Positions 9,671 to 20,152 of a stretch of DNA of 64,000 nt are shown here, in pieces (the first letter of the stretch is position 1; every line of letters starts with the position of its first letter). The stretch covers positions 139,950,747-140,014,746 of the forward strand of contig NC_081412.1 of assembly GCF_030272615.1 (NCBI RefSeq). Reading direction: 5' to 3'. Made by a program: the position numbers and the translations under genes. The notes beneath the pieces were generated by a model. The model saw only the letters and a program-made list of their open reading frames with translations. It was not told the origin of the DNA and made no database searches. This DNA comes from Cryptomeria japonica. Taxonomy: Eukaryota > Streptophyta > Pinopsida > Cupressales > Cupressaceae.

Positions 9671-10028
9671 GACCCACAAGCAACTTTGGGAGATGAGAGT
9701 TAGTTCCAATGAGATATATTCTATTCATTCTCTAGCGATTGATTTAAAAACTCTTGCATTGGGGGGCATTGATGGCATTTTACGAATAATTGATGCTAAA
9801 AGTGGTGAGATCCTTTCCAGCTACGTGCCAGCTGCCAAAATGACCAATATTTCTGGTGGGTTAGTTGCCAAGTGTTCTGCCAGTAAAGTAAGTTCCCCAA
9901 TAGATAGGATACCAAAGAGTATACGGCGTCCTATTACATGTGTTGCTGTGGGATTGAACAAGATAGTGACCACACATAATGATAAGAATATCATGTTATG
10001 GACCTTCCAAAGGACAAAAGTCAAATAG
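9671..10028 (+). CDS. Terminal exon of a WD40-repeat protein (host gene, partial)
   Basis: After the acceptor ttttggttcag|G the frame is open for 118 codons to TAG. The exon starts with the last base of a split codon, so the intron is phase 2. The peptide has beta-propeller features: LAIDLKTLALGGIDGILRII with DAKSGEIL following, then ITCVAVGLNKIVTTHNDKNI and MLWTF as the final blade. The gap between blades holds a serine/lysine-rich loop. It looks like the C-terminus of an F-box/WD40 or similar propeller protein, but the family cannot be fixed from one exon. Upstream exons are not found in 8374-9670, so they lie left of the giant LTRs, the introns are very long, or this is a gene fragment. 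It has no in-frame stops or shifts, unlike the retroelement genes nearby. Confidence 0.65.
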
Positions 10029-11130
10029 CAGTTCTTATACCAATGTCTTGGTAGAATGGGATCTACTAATGTAGCACTTAATTTTTATAAACTTGGCAAA
10101 GGCTAGAGAGTAGTTCCAACTTATGTCAAGAATTTTATGTATGAAAATCCTGGTACCAAATAATGAATCTGTAAACCATATGAAATGTATGGCTAAGGGG
10201 AGCATTTGAATTAATGCACTATCGGAGCTTTTATTGGATTTGTAATTCAATATATATACAAATCCATACTGGACCAATATCATCTTGTTGGGTTTGTTCA
10301 TTTACCCAGTTTGATATGTAAATTTTGCACTGCTCAGCATAAATATATGTTGCTAGCAGTGAATGTTGTAAATGGTTATTGAAGTAATTCATTACTTTAT
10401 GCTCATTTATACACTATTACGATTGCAATTTTATTGATGCTAATTGTAACTTTGTTAATAAATTTTCTCTTGGGTTAGTTTAACATGATTATTGTCATTT
10501 TAAAAATGTAGCACCACCATGTTATACGTATTTTTGCACTGGATTCATTGATTTTATCACTTAAAAACTTGTAACAAATCCAGGAAAATTTAATTGGATT
10601 CTGCACAAGGTTCTTTTAGTAAGTTCTATAAAGGTTTCATGATTTCTCATAAAATTGACAAAGAATTTGGATGTTTCTGAAATCAGCTTACAATTGAGTT
10701 TAAAAATTTAAAAATAAAATACTTTGCTTTAGACAATTTCTGACCAAAAATTATTGTCCTAAATAAGGAGGTTTGCACTGGCGCTGAATTTAATGATAAA
10801 GTTCTGATTATAGAATCTTGTACTCTAGTTATCTGTAAGAATATGATGAAAGACTTTGGAGTTAAATTGAAGTTGGACCTTCTGCATGCGGAACTTAAAA
10901 AAATATATTGGCTATAAGAAATTTGAATCGTTATTATGAGAGATTGCATGAGGTTGTAAACTACAAATTCCATATAGTAAAGTATACTCTTATGGTTTCC
11001 TTAATATCAGCTGTCACTTGCACTTATTAGCATTACTAATGATCAGGACACATCCTATGACCCTTGGGCTTTCCCTAAAGACACCATCAAAATTTAGTTC
11101 TATATTAAGGACTTCGGGAGATTCCTTTTG
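10029..11130. other. 3' flank of the WD40 exon, no gene seen
   Basis: AT-rich. It probably contains the 3' UTR (several AATAAA-like hexamers, e.g. near 10459). The part 10825-11040 has a diverged copy at 17795-18010, noted separately. Confidence 0.4.
10825..11040 (+). repeat. Diverged segmental repeat, copy 1 (copy 2 at 17795-18010)
   Basis: Shared stretches in the same order include 'atctgtaagaa'/'acctgtaagaa', 'ttgaagttggacctt'/'ttgaggatggacctt', 'gagattg(c/t)', 'ggttgtaaac' and 'aaattccatata'. Both copies are non-coding. The similarity is direct and low, indicating an old duplication or an old unrecognised element. Confidence 0.6.
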
Positions 11131-11312
11131 ACATGGCATTGGTTCTGAACTTTGGAGTCAATTCATGTAATGTCCCCTTTTTGTAAGAAACCCTAATTTT
11201 GACCTAGATATGATCCTTTAGACATGGCATTGGTTCTGAACTTTGGAGTCAATTCATGTAATGTCCCCTTTTGGTAAGAAACCCTAATTTTGACCTAGAT
11301 ATGATTTACAGC
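11131..11312 (+). repeat. 91-bp tandem duplication across an LTR boundary
   Basis: The block from 'gacatggcattggttctg' to 'gacctagatatgat' occurs twice, with starts at about 11131 and 11222. It covers both flanking DNA and the first ~55 bases of the TGTAATGTCCCC LTR, so it arose after that insertion. Confidence 0.85.
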
Positions 11313-12340
11313 CAATAGAAAGAGGGTTAGAGGGAAGAAGGGGGTACCTTTATCTCTTTAGGAGTAAAGACCTGCAAACATTCTACCAAATTATGCTACA
11401 TAAAGAAGTAATCATAACAACTATAACCAAGCAAAGAATGATTGACGTACAAAATAAAGAGAGAACAAGTAAGCACACATAAAATTTTAAAAACAGAAGT
11501 TAGAAACATGAATCATAATTCACTTGGCTATTTGGCTGCTAATGAAGCCTCAAGCACAGTAAGCTATTAAGGATGCTTGACAGGGGTCTTGATCAACCGT
11601 TCCCCCTTATCAAATCCAATCGGATTGGGTGTCTTAATCAACCGTTCCCCCTATCAAACCAAACCAGATAGGGTGTCTTATCAAACCGTTCCCCCTATCA
11701 TACCATGCGTGATAGGGTGTCTTATTGAACCGTTCCCCCTATCTTTCTATATACGATAGGTTGTCTTAGTAAACCATTCCCCCATCTTACAGTATTAGAT
11801 TGTAATCAACATAAATTGGTTTATAGTGCTCAAACTTTATGAATTAAGTTACATATCCAAATTATTGTGTACATAGACCAATATATAGAAGTATGCTAGC
11901 AGCTTTATCCTTTATTCATCAATGACCATATTCGTTGTATGATGCAATTGTTAACATTTTAATGCAAAACAATGTTATAGATTTCCCTTGTTACTATTAT
12001 TGGATGATTGATCCAGACTCCTGCACATTTTGTGTTTCTATGTTGTAGAACATCGATTCAAATATAACTGAGTTGTATGTATAAACATTTGTAGGAAGAT
12101 GTATTCACTACTTACCTGACTGTGCATGCCAACCACGTCCACGATGTCTGCCTTTTTCCTCTGATAACCGCGATTCGTTTCCCGTATTTTCTATCCTCTT
12201 AAAATACATTCATTTCACTATTGATTGGATGGTTCGGTTCGGTCATGATTATTAATAAAGTCATATTATTAATACTATAGTGTCAAACATATATTATATT
12301 TGATTAGAGGAAATATGAAGGTTAGGAACGGGGCATGACA
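11257..12340. mobile_element. LTR-like element, ~1.08 kb, containing stem-loop minisatellite
   Basis: It starts TGTAATGTCCCC and ends GGGGCATGACA, imperfect inverted termini of the TGTnATGnCCCC type. No coding sequence is present. It holds a stem-loop tandem repeat (11571-11795). I could not find a target-site duplication: the left flank is attca and the right flank gtctt. The right boundary is uncertain because a similar 'gggctatgacagtc' occurs at 12400. It could be a solo LTR or part of one. Confidence 0.45.
11571..11795. repeat. ~50-bp tandem repeat of hairpin-forming units, about four copies
   Basis: The core is gggtgtcttatnaaccgttccccctatc, with a variable spacer that restores gatagg before the next unit. 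Each spacer is framed by cctatc...gatagg, so every junction can fold. Copies lie near 11580, 11630, 11680 and 11730, with a decayed last unit at 11765. Confidence 0.85.
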
Positions 12341-12684
12341 GTCTTTCTGAGATAAAGGTTGGGATCTAATTGATAAACAAGCTACAGTCTATCTTGATAG
12401 GGCTATGACAGTCCCCATGCATACCACCAAGAACAAGGATGTTACTGCCTGCAACTTAATAACAGTTCTGATTTGTTATAATTTGATCGATGGTGATGTC
12501 ACCTAGATACTTTGATTCCTTTCCTTTATATCTCTTAATGTGAGGGAGAGGTCATATCTCCTCATCTCCTCATCATGTATGCCTTTTTGGCAGGAGACAC
12601 ACCCTTTCACCATTAGCACCCTTTTAAAGAGTGCAACTCTTCTTTAATGTGCCCTTTGGAAGGGACACAACCTTTCACAATCAG
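12341..12684. other. Intergenic, no gene seen
   Basis: Pyrimidine-rich patches and short imperfect repeats, but no open frame or recognisable element. Confidence 0.4.
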
Positions 12685-12750
12685 ATCTACATTTCTTATT
12701 TAAATCAGATTTGCATTTCTTATTTAAATCAGATCTGCATTTCTGATTCC
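12685..12750. repeat. ~25-bp tandem repeat, three copies
   Basis: The unit 'aatcagatctgcatttcttatttaa' is repeated with one or two changes per copy. The last copy decays after 'gatctgcatttct'. Confidence 0.8.
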
Positions 12751-12959
12751 CAAATTATCCCCACCCACCCCTTCAAATGAGTTCTCTTCTCCCTTTTATA
12801 CCTTATATTTGGGAGAGTCACAACTCATGATTTCATGCATTTTGACAATTCATTAACTTAACTAGCAATCGCACCTTGGTGTGCAATGGGTACACCGAGG
12901 AGATGTGGAAGGTCAAATAGGAAAAAAAATTGGTCATTTTTTGCATACAATTTTGTTGT

Positions 12960-13220
12960 GTATGAGATCAATTGGTAGAAAGAGAGATAATGAGATAGAA
13001 ATAGAGAGAGATTAAGAGGGAGAGATGGAGAGAAAGAGGAGGGAGAGGGTGTGATCAAGATAGAAGGAGATATAGAGAGGTAGAGAGGGATGATGAGATA
13101 GAGGTAGAGAGATGTGGATAGAAAGAGAAAGAGAAAGAGAAAGGAGGGAGTAGGAGATAGAGAATGAGATTTGGAACAAGGAGAAATAAGGAGTGTATAT
13201 GCGTTTGTGTGTGTGTGTGT

Positions 13221-13264
<44 letters not shown>

Positions 13265-13420
13265 TTGGGAAGGATAGATGGGATGAGAGAGATGCAAGGA
13301 GAGAGGAAAAGTGGGAGGGAAAAATAGAGATAGAAAGAGTGATAGAGGGGGAGATAGTAATATATAAGAAGTGATATATAGAAAGACATAGAGAGAGGGA
13401 AATCCAAATTAAAGTTCAAA
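12960..13420. repeat. Purine (GA-rich) tract with (GT)n and (GA)n microsatellites
   Basis: About 460 bp is almost all purine on the plus strand, built from gagaga/gatagag words. It includes (gt)n at 13206-13220 and (ga)n at 13223-13261. Serine/leucine-rich open frames on the opposite strand are by-products of the repeat and are not called as genes. Confidence 0.9.
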
Positions 13421-13483
13421 ATTTGATACAAATACATCTCCATCAGGATATGTCTATACCCACCTCTCTATGTCACTTGATGT

Positions 13484-13640
13484 CTCTCCCTCTCTAGATC
13501 TATATGTATATCCCTCTTATCTATACCTCTTTGTTTTTCTCTATTTCTCTGTCTCTCAATCTATATTTCATTCTCTATTTTCCTTATCTCTCTTTGTCTC
13601 ACACACACACACATAGAGAGAGTGTCTTAACTCCCTCTCT
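13484..13640. repeat. Pyrimidine (CT-rich) tract, complement-type partner of the preceding GA tract
   Basis: Words such as ctctttgtttttctctatttctctg and an (ac)n run at 13600-13612 mirror the GA/GT composition of 12960-13420 on the other strand. The two tracts can pair imperfectly as a large inverted repeat. Confidence 0.7.
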
Positions 13641-14101
13641 AATTGATTCTTCTAACTTTATATAGATTAATTTAAAATAATATAATAATTAATCTCTCTC
13701 TAGCTATATAAGATTAAGTTAAATAATATATTACATAATATGAAATAATAAATATAATCATAATATTAAGTATATATAAAATAAATATATAATTAAACAA
13801 TAAATATAAATAAATATACAGTACATAATATTGGAAGTATAAAATTATTTGACCATGTAGTGAAATGAAACAACACATAATTACACAATGAAACTATAAA
13901 TAATATTATAAACTTTATTAATTCTCAATCATGAATGAGTTACAATTTTCTATCATGGGCTTATAACATTCTCGCATTTAGCTATTTAATTATAAATATG
14001 AAAATTGCATGATTCAAATGATATTATAGTACAATGCTCAAACTTGAATCTTGGCTCAAATATTTATTTTCACTTCTTTCAAATAGTTGAGAGTAATGTT
14101 T
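13641..14101. other. AT-rich intergenic DNA
   Basis: Very AT-rich with taaata/ataata words. No gene seen. Confidence 0.5.
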
Positions 14102-14301
14102 ATATAGTATCGCCTAGCCTTATGAATGATATTGATCAATCACAAGGTGATGCACAAATTGATGGGTTATCAAATATTGTGTAGTTAGCCAAGTGCATGA
14201 AAGAATCTTTGAGAACGACTATGGTGAAGATGGATCAATGAATCTCAATTTATTTCATACCATAAGTTCTTCTAGGTTTATAAGGCTAGGCGATACTATA
14301 T
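14102..14301. repeat. Perfect 22-bp inverted repeat with ~156-bp spacer
   Basis: The arm at 14102-14123 is atatagtatcgcctagcctt plus at, and 14280-14301 is its exact reverse complement. The spacer is not coding. The structure resembles the two ends of a very small inverted-repeat element or a stem of a larger foldback, but no target duplication is evident. Confidence 0.75.
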
Positions 14302-16089
14302 CAGTAGACAATGAAAAGAGGCAGTTGCACGTTGATGCCACAAGTTCACTTGATGACCAATGTATTGCCTAGAAATAGGTTAGAAATTTATATATACCTT
14401 TCTAGTGATTAAAGTTTCAAAAATAGAACATGATATTGGATCAACGTAGGACATGTGTTGCCCAACCAAAACATGAGATGAACAAGTGTATTGAAATTTA
14501 GTGAGATTTGCAACATTTAACTAGCTAATGATTGGAAAGTAGATGAAAATATACAAACAAAGAAAACAAGTGGAGGAAGACATTTTAGGGTGATGCAAGA
14601 TTGCTCATACACCCTAGGATACTCTTCCAAAATTCATTATTGGTTCCACATTTGGATTGAATGCTTTATATTACTAGTTCACTATTTTTTCTTAAGATAA
14701 GAGTTAATTGTGTTATATCCCTATTTTATCCTTTCAATTCCTCATAATCATAGGCCACGACTTGGTCATTTATCATGACACAAATGTTAATTATACATGT
14801 TACATTTCCTTTTCAGTACATAACTTGGTTGATTTTATAATTTTTCTTGGGAGTTCTATAAATTTCTTTAATCATTTTTGCATGTTGCTATCTTTCTTCT
14901 CTCTTTACAAGAATCATATAAGTTTAATATGTCTTCTAGAATTATAATTTCTATTGAAAAATTATTTTCCTTTAATTGTAAAATTTGATCTCCATATGTT
15001 TCTTAATTTTAAGGCCAATAATTACATATTATCATTAGATAGCTGGATGAATTAAATAATTTTTGCATTATTAAAATACCATCTAGTGAGATTCATTGTT
15101 TGTCTCTATTTGTCCAATGATTAGGTTGATGGTGTCCTTATTTTTTAAACATATTTTTCAGTGGGTAAATTTGTGAGCCAATTAAGACATTCCTGTCTAC
15201 TTTTATATTCTATTTTTGTTGCATAAAACAAATATAACAGATTTGGCACATGATGCTTATATGCTTTCATTAAGAGTTCTTTGCCACACATTATGATCTC
15301 CATTTGCTTATCAATTTTGAATCATCCTAGATTTGGATAATCTTTATACCTTTTTCTCAACATGCAGTTTTTACTCATCTTAATTTTAAACCTAAGACTT
15401 GCACAACAAAAACATTAATGAACTATCAATCATCTAAACTGATGGGCATCTGCAAACCATAGATAATCTCTCACTACAATCTTGTATAATCGAGTTTAAA
15501 TTTTAAGTTTTCTTAAAGGAAATCGTTACGTTTATCATTTTTGCATAGATTCAGTGGAAGTTGTGAAGTAGTTGTAATATTATAATCATTTGAGGTCATA
15601 CATTTTTGTGGGCCAAGGCATACCCAGAGATTATGACATGGTCAGATATGTTCTAGTGGGAGCCTGACACGAGCTGGGACGACCAAATGGTCTCGGAGCT
15701 GATCCAACCATCTCAATTCTTTCTAGAGTCGTGGAACACCCGCCAATTGCATTTGGATGAAAGTTTTTGAAGCCTTTTCAACGAGTCCATTTTGTGAATC
15801 AGCGCGTTCCTTGAGAACACATTTCATTGAGGCATATTGTCAAACAGTTTACGTGTATTCTGTATGCTTCCATATTTTGCATACATGCCTACCTGTGCAG
15901 TTGCAACTATAGCATCTGACAAAATTGCTCTATGGTTTATCCTGCGATGGGTGCGCGTAGCCTATTCCAGTGCTTGAGGATGTTGGCAAAGGTTGAGGAG
16001 TGTAAATTTATGCCTACAAATCACATTTTCTTGAAATTTTCTAGAGCCTTTTCAACAAATCTACTTTGTGGATAAAATTTTCTTTTTAT
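14302..16089. other. Intergenic, no gene recognised
   Basis: No convincing open frame. A GC-richer patch at 15600-15960 stands out from the AT-rich surroundings but encodes nothing I recognise. Short direct repeats around 'gagccttttcaac' occur near 15770 and 16045. Confidence 0.4.
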
Positions 16090-16830
16090 GGTTTAGGTAA
16101 ATGTATTGAACTATGGAGATATTTACATAGTAAAATGACTGGAATTCAGAAAGGGCATACAAATTTCACTCAGTAGTTTGGGGATCAATATAACTCTCAG
16201 AAGACTACATTTATCCTTTCAGTTTTGAACTATTAGATCATTTAAGGAAATAGGATTGTGGAATGCCTAGAATAGTAATTTCTTTAGTACCAACACTGAT
16301 ATATTTACTTTGGTTAATGTTGTAATTGTTAGATAGCAGAATTTGGGCAAATCATTTTTCATTATAGAAGTTCCTGGTTATCCATGAAACCTCTTTTAAC
16401 CTGGACACTTTTTAGTAACCGAGTTAAGCTTGCTTTTGATGCAGCCTTGAAATACAAGTCTTGTCAAAATACGAAGAATTGCGTGTAATCAAAAGGGTTT
16501 TATGCTCTTTGCTTCTAGCCAGCAGATCAGACAAATAAGATGGCAAAATTTTTGCTTAATTAATCATGGGAATGCCATTCGCAGCAGGTTGAAAAGCATC
16601 AACATTTAAAATGAAAGAGATTTCCAGGGGATTGAAAATCGCACAAATGATATGGCCAATTTTTTGCCTAATTAATCATGGGATTGCCATTGCAAACAGG
16701 TTGAAAAGCAACAACATTTCAATTGGAGGAGGTTTACAAGTTGGCGATTTGTCTTATACATTAAGGCTACTCCATTTTACGTAACTGACCTCCAACAGGT
16801 ATTGATTTATTGATTGGTCTATTTGGAATC
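16090..16830 (+). repeat. Diverged direct repeat, copy 1 (copy 2 at 18030-18720)
   Basis: Long collinear similarity includes 'ttgttagatagca(g/a)aatttt(g)ggcaaatc', 'gaattgc(g/t)tgtaat(c/t)aa' and 'atcatgggattgc(c/a)att'. An inner part is repeated once more within copy 1 (near 16500-16590 and 16640-16720). The two copies flank the RNase H pseudogene. I do not recognise the sequence. Confidence 0.7.
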
Positions 16831-17107
16831 TTGCTCATGAATTCTTGCACCTCCGTGGATTATAAGCAATTTCAAGCATAACACCAACTATGTTTTTGGT
16901 CAGTAAACGGCTAAGCCAGGAAATTTATATGAAAATTTTATCAAAATATACATTTCAGAGATAAAATTTCCCCAATGTTCTTAGATGCAGGGCAGATTGC
17001 CCTTAAAAGATCCTTTCTTCATAAGAAGAAAGGACAGAGAAAGCCCACTCATCCTATTCCATCATGTCTCGATTTGGCGGGAGGCAAAGTTCGGAGCTTG
17101 CTTTTTC

Positions 17108-17645
17108 ACTCAGTTAGAGTGAGCTTGGAAATCAATCTCCGTCCCTGGTAATGGTAATAAGGTCTCAAACTCAACCACCCACCAATTGATAATGGAGTGA
17201 GCTTGGAAATCAATCTCCGTCCCTGGTAATGGTAATAAGGTCTCAAACTCAACCACCCACCAATTGATAATGGTTCCTTGTGCTGCCGTTTTGGAGAGGA
17301 CGTCTGCTTCAAAATTTGCTTCTCTATAAATATGCCTTGAGCAGAAATTGTCAAACAGGGACAAAGTCTCCAAAATTTTGTCCAAAAGTGCTTGCAACGT
17401 CCAATTTGGAGCGTTCCTTGTTTGGATAGCATTAATTGCTATGGCTGAATCTCCCTCGATAAATAGATTCTTAATTCCACGTTAGAACAGTCTTTGAGAC
17501 CTAACAATGGCGCCTTAAACTCTGCTATGTTATTAGTATTCGGAAGAAGCCATCTTTCCTTTGAAAGATCTTCTATGGTCCCTGATCACACATCCTAAAC
17601 CAGAAACGTCTGGATTTCTTTTTGAAGCTCCATCAAAATTCATTT
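17108..17645 (-). pseudogene. RNase H domain fragment, LINE / RVT_3 type
   Basis: In minus orientation the four acidic landmarks of a plant RVT_3-type RNase H occur in order: MNFDGASKRNP, an AEFKAPLLG-like stretch, LFIEGDSAIAINAIQ and HIYREANFEADVLSK. Such domains end plant LINEs (non-LTR retrotransposons) and also occur in solitary RNase H proteins. The frame is broken near 17480-17570, and no LINE RT or endonuclease is found beside it, so this is a 3' remnant. The C-terminus carries an in-frame 78-bp tandem duplication. Confidence is high for the domain and moderate for a LINE origin. Confidence 0.75.
17117..17272 (-). repeat. 78-bp in-frame tandem duplication in the RNase H C-terminus
   Basis: Two adjacent copies (17117-17194 and 17195-17272) are virtually identical and repeat 26 codons including IINWWVVEFETLLPLPGTE. 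The unit length is a multiple of three, so the reading frame is kept. The near-identity shows it is much younger than the decay of the rest of the gene. Confidence 0.9.
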
Positions 17646-17794
17646 CATTTTTAACCAGCTGTCTTTGGGGGAGTCTACACCACACTCCTATTACTACAAT
17701 ATGATGGAAGAATTACTACAATATGATGGAAGAATTCTGTTTGGAGTTTAATTGAGTGAAGACCTTATGCACTTGTTGTTTTGTCTATTTTAAT

Positions 17795-18010
17795 TACCTG
17801 TAAGAAAGTTAGATCTTTAGTAGTTTCTTTACTTGAGTTCAATTGAGGATGGACCTTTTGCATGTGGTATATTTTTAATTTTATATTAAAGAAAGTTGCA
17901 TCATTATTGCAGGAGATTGTGAAAGGTTGTAAACGAGAAATTCCATATAATATACTCTTACGAACTCGCTACATCTCAGTTCTGTTACTTACTCATTATA
18001 ATTGATATTG
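17795..18010 (+). repeat. Diverged segmental repeat, copy 2 (copy 1 at 10825-11040)
   Basis: See copy 1 for the shared words. Just upstream (17689-17735) a short 'attactacaatatgatggaag' unit is duplicated in tandem. Confidence 0.6.
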
Positions 18011-18029
18011 TATTGCATTTTCTTATGCT

Positions 18030-18720
18030 TAATGTGAATGTATTAAACTATGGGTGGTTACATAATACAATGAATGGAGATCGAAATGGGCAGATGAATT
18101 TAGCTTAGTAATTCGGGGACTAATCTAACTCTCAAAAGACTATTTGTCCCCTCAAGTTTCAACAATTTATTGTTTGCAAAAGTAAATGAGATAGTTAAAT
18201 GATCAGGTTCAATTGGTCGTAGGCATTGGGTCATTTGTAAAATAAATAGGATGGTTGAATATCTATATAATAGTGCACTCTCCTTAGTATCAACTGATAT
18301 GTTAAGCTAATCTAGATTGTTAGATAGCAAAATTTTGGCAAATCTTTTTTTATTATGAAACTTTGTAGTTCATCAAATCTCTTGTAAACTAGACTATTGA
18401 CAACTGAGTTAAACTCAATTTTGATGGAGCCTCGAAACACAACAATCTTGGACAAGCCAAAATAGGATGAATTGCTTGTAATTAAGGAGTTATATGTTAT
18501 TTGCTTATAATTAAGGGATTGAAAGCCATGTATAGTATGGCCAAAATTCTGCTTTGTTATCATGGGATTGCAATTGCTAGTGGCTTGAAGAGAAACAACA
18601 ATTTAATTGAAGGGGATTTTCATGTTATTTCATTTTATTGTGCAAGGTCAACCCATTTCCCATAACTGCTCTCCAATAGGTAAGGACTGGTTTAATTGGA
18701 ACTTACTAAAGCCTTTTTCA
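18030..18720 (+). repeat. Diverged direct repeat, copy 2 (copy 1 at 16090-16830)
   Basis: Collinear with copy 1 along its full length with many substitutions and small indels. It directly follows the segmental repeat at 17795-18010 and runs up to the gypsy integrase remnant. Confidence 0.7.
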
Positions 18721-18724
18721 ATTA

Positions 18725-19531
18725 ATGGGACATAGATTTCATTGGAGAAATAATTGAGAAGTCAAGCAATGGTTACAAGTGTTGTTGCCACTAACTACTA
18801 CACTAAATATGGTGAAGCTAAGAATGCTACCTCTAAGGTTCTTGTTGATATCATATCATACAATGTCATTGCAAGATTTGGAGTGACAAAAAAATTGATT
18901 GCTAATAATGACATGTGCTTTAGAGCATGTGAATTCATTGATTGCACAAGCATTACACAAACATTACCTATTCTTGTCCTTATCACCCATAAGGTAATAA
19001 ACAAGCTAAGTCCAAGAATAAGAACCTTATGAAGATTATAAAAAGGACATGTGATATAAAAAAATATGTGGGATACAAACAAAGGTTTGTTGTGTGAGTA
19101 GATATAGTGGCTTGCAAGAAGTCCATAAGAAGGAATCCCTTTGAGCTAGTTAATAGAGCAAGTGCTAGCTTGCTAATAAACTTGATTTACTAGTGTACAA
19201 ACTACTACAAGAGATATATGACATGAAAAGAATGGTCTTTCATAAAGGATAAGTGAAGTTACAAAATTTGATGAGACAATAAAGGCTACACATGACATGA
19301 ACCTATTGAAAGAAGAAAGACTTGTTTGATAAAAAGGTTGCTCAAAGGTGTTTTTCATCGGGCGATATCGTTCTCTTATGGAATGTTAGGTTAGAGGGAA
19401 AAGAAAAACACGGCAAGTTTGAGGCTCTATAGTTGATCCCATATGTCATTGAAAAGTAATATGGGAGTATGGATGAGAATCTCTTGAAACGGCATTTTTA
19501 TGGGCTATGCTTGAAGCGTTATTTTGCTTAA
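18725..19531 (+). pseudogene. Decayed Ty3/gypsy integrase, core and C-terminal parts
   Basis: Across several frames I read an integrase core (VVATNYYTKYGEAKNATSKV, then VIARFGVTKKLIANNDMCF, where the second catalytic Asp is retained as a degenerate ND). A 'kKSIRRNPFELV'-like stretch follows, then a C-terminal 'GKFEALWLIPYVIEK' and 'LLKRHFYGLCLKRYF', which is where plant Tat-type gypsy pols end. Multiple frameshifts and stops make it dead. No matching RT, gag or LTR is found next to it, so it is a truncated old insertion. Confidence 0.75.
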
Positions 19532-20152
19532 TGTGATATGGGCTCAAAGTTGCCAATAGTCTCTATTTGTATTTTCTTGTGCAATTATTGATGTTATTAG
19601 GTTATAATGAAGAGTATCGTGTTTCCATTCAATTTTGTCTCTATCCTATTTATTGTTGTCCCTTGTTTTATCTTGTTTTGTTCCTGTAGTGTTATTAAGT
19701 TTGCAACTTGGAGATACCTTGGCTTCTTGTTTTGCCTATAGGAAACATGCATTCCCAACTAAAGCCAAATGTGACTTTCATCCAAAATTACAAAATCTAT
19801 TATTTCTTGTTTTATCTAGTTCTCGATATAGCTCATGATTGATAATCGATTCAAGATTTATTTTCAATGGGCCCCATTAAAAATTATGTGCTCTACAATT
19901 GTATATTTGACTTTCTGTACATTTTTGTCTTCCTAATAGTTGTTTATGCTCCTAAGAAGTATTCATTATGGTTTCTGTATATTTTTCCTAAACCAATATC
20001 TGTTTTTTCAAAATGTTGTTTCCTAAGCTTGATTGTGGTTGATGTGTTTTAAGTTTTAAATCCAAGACTACTTATCAATCTTAGTTGACCAAACAAATTA
20101 AATCTAAGAGTTTTGCTAGTTTCTGGTCCATGACTTATAAGATCTTGCTTCT
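19532..20152. other. Probable 3' remainder of the old gypsy insertion; no gene seen
   Basis: T-rich DNA following the integrase fossil, where an untranslated tail or 3' LTR would lie. No second copy of it is seen in the window. Confidence 0.35.

Noticed and set aside
11166-11256. A second, earlier LTR start (TGTAATGTCCCC at 11166)
   Set aside because: It is part of a 91-bp tandem duplication rather than a separate insertion.
13012-13443. Ser/Leu-rich open frames in the GA tract
   Set aside because: Direct translation of a microsatellite; no independent coding signal.
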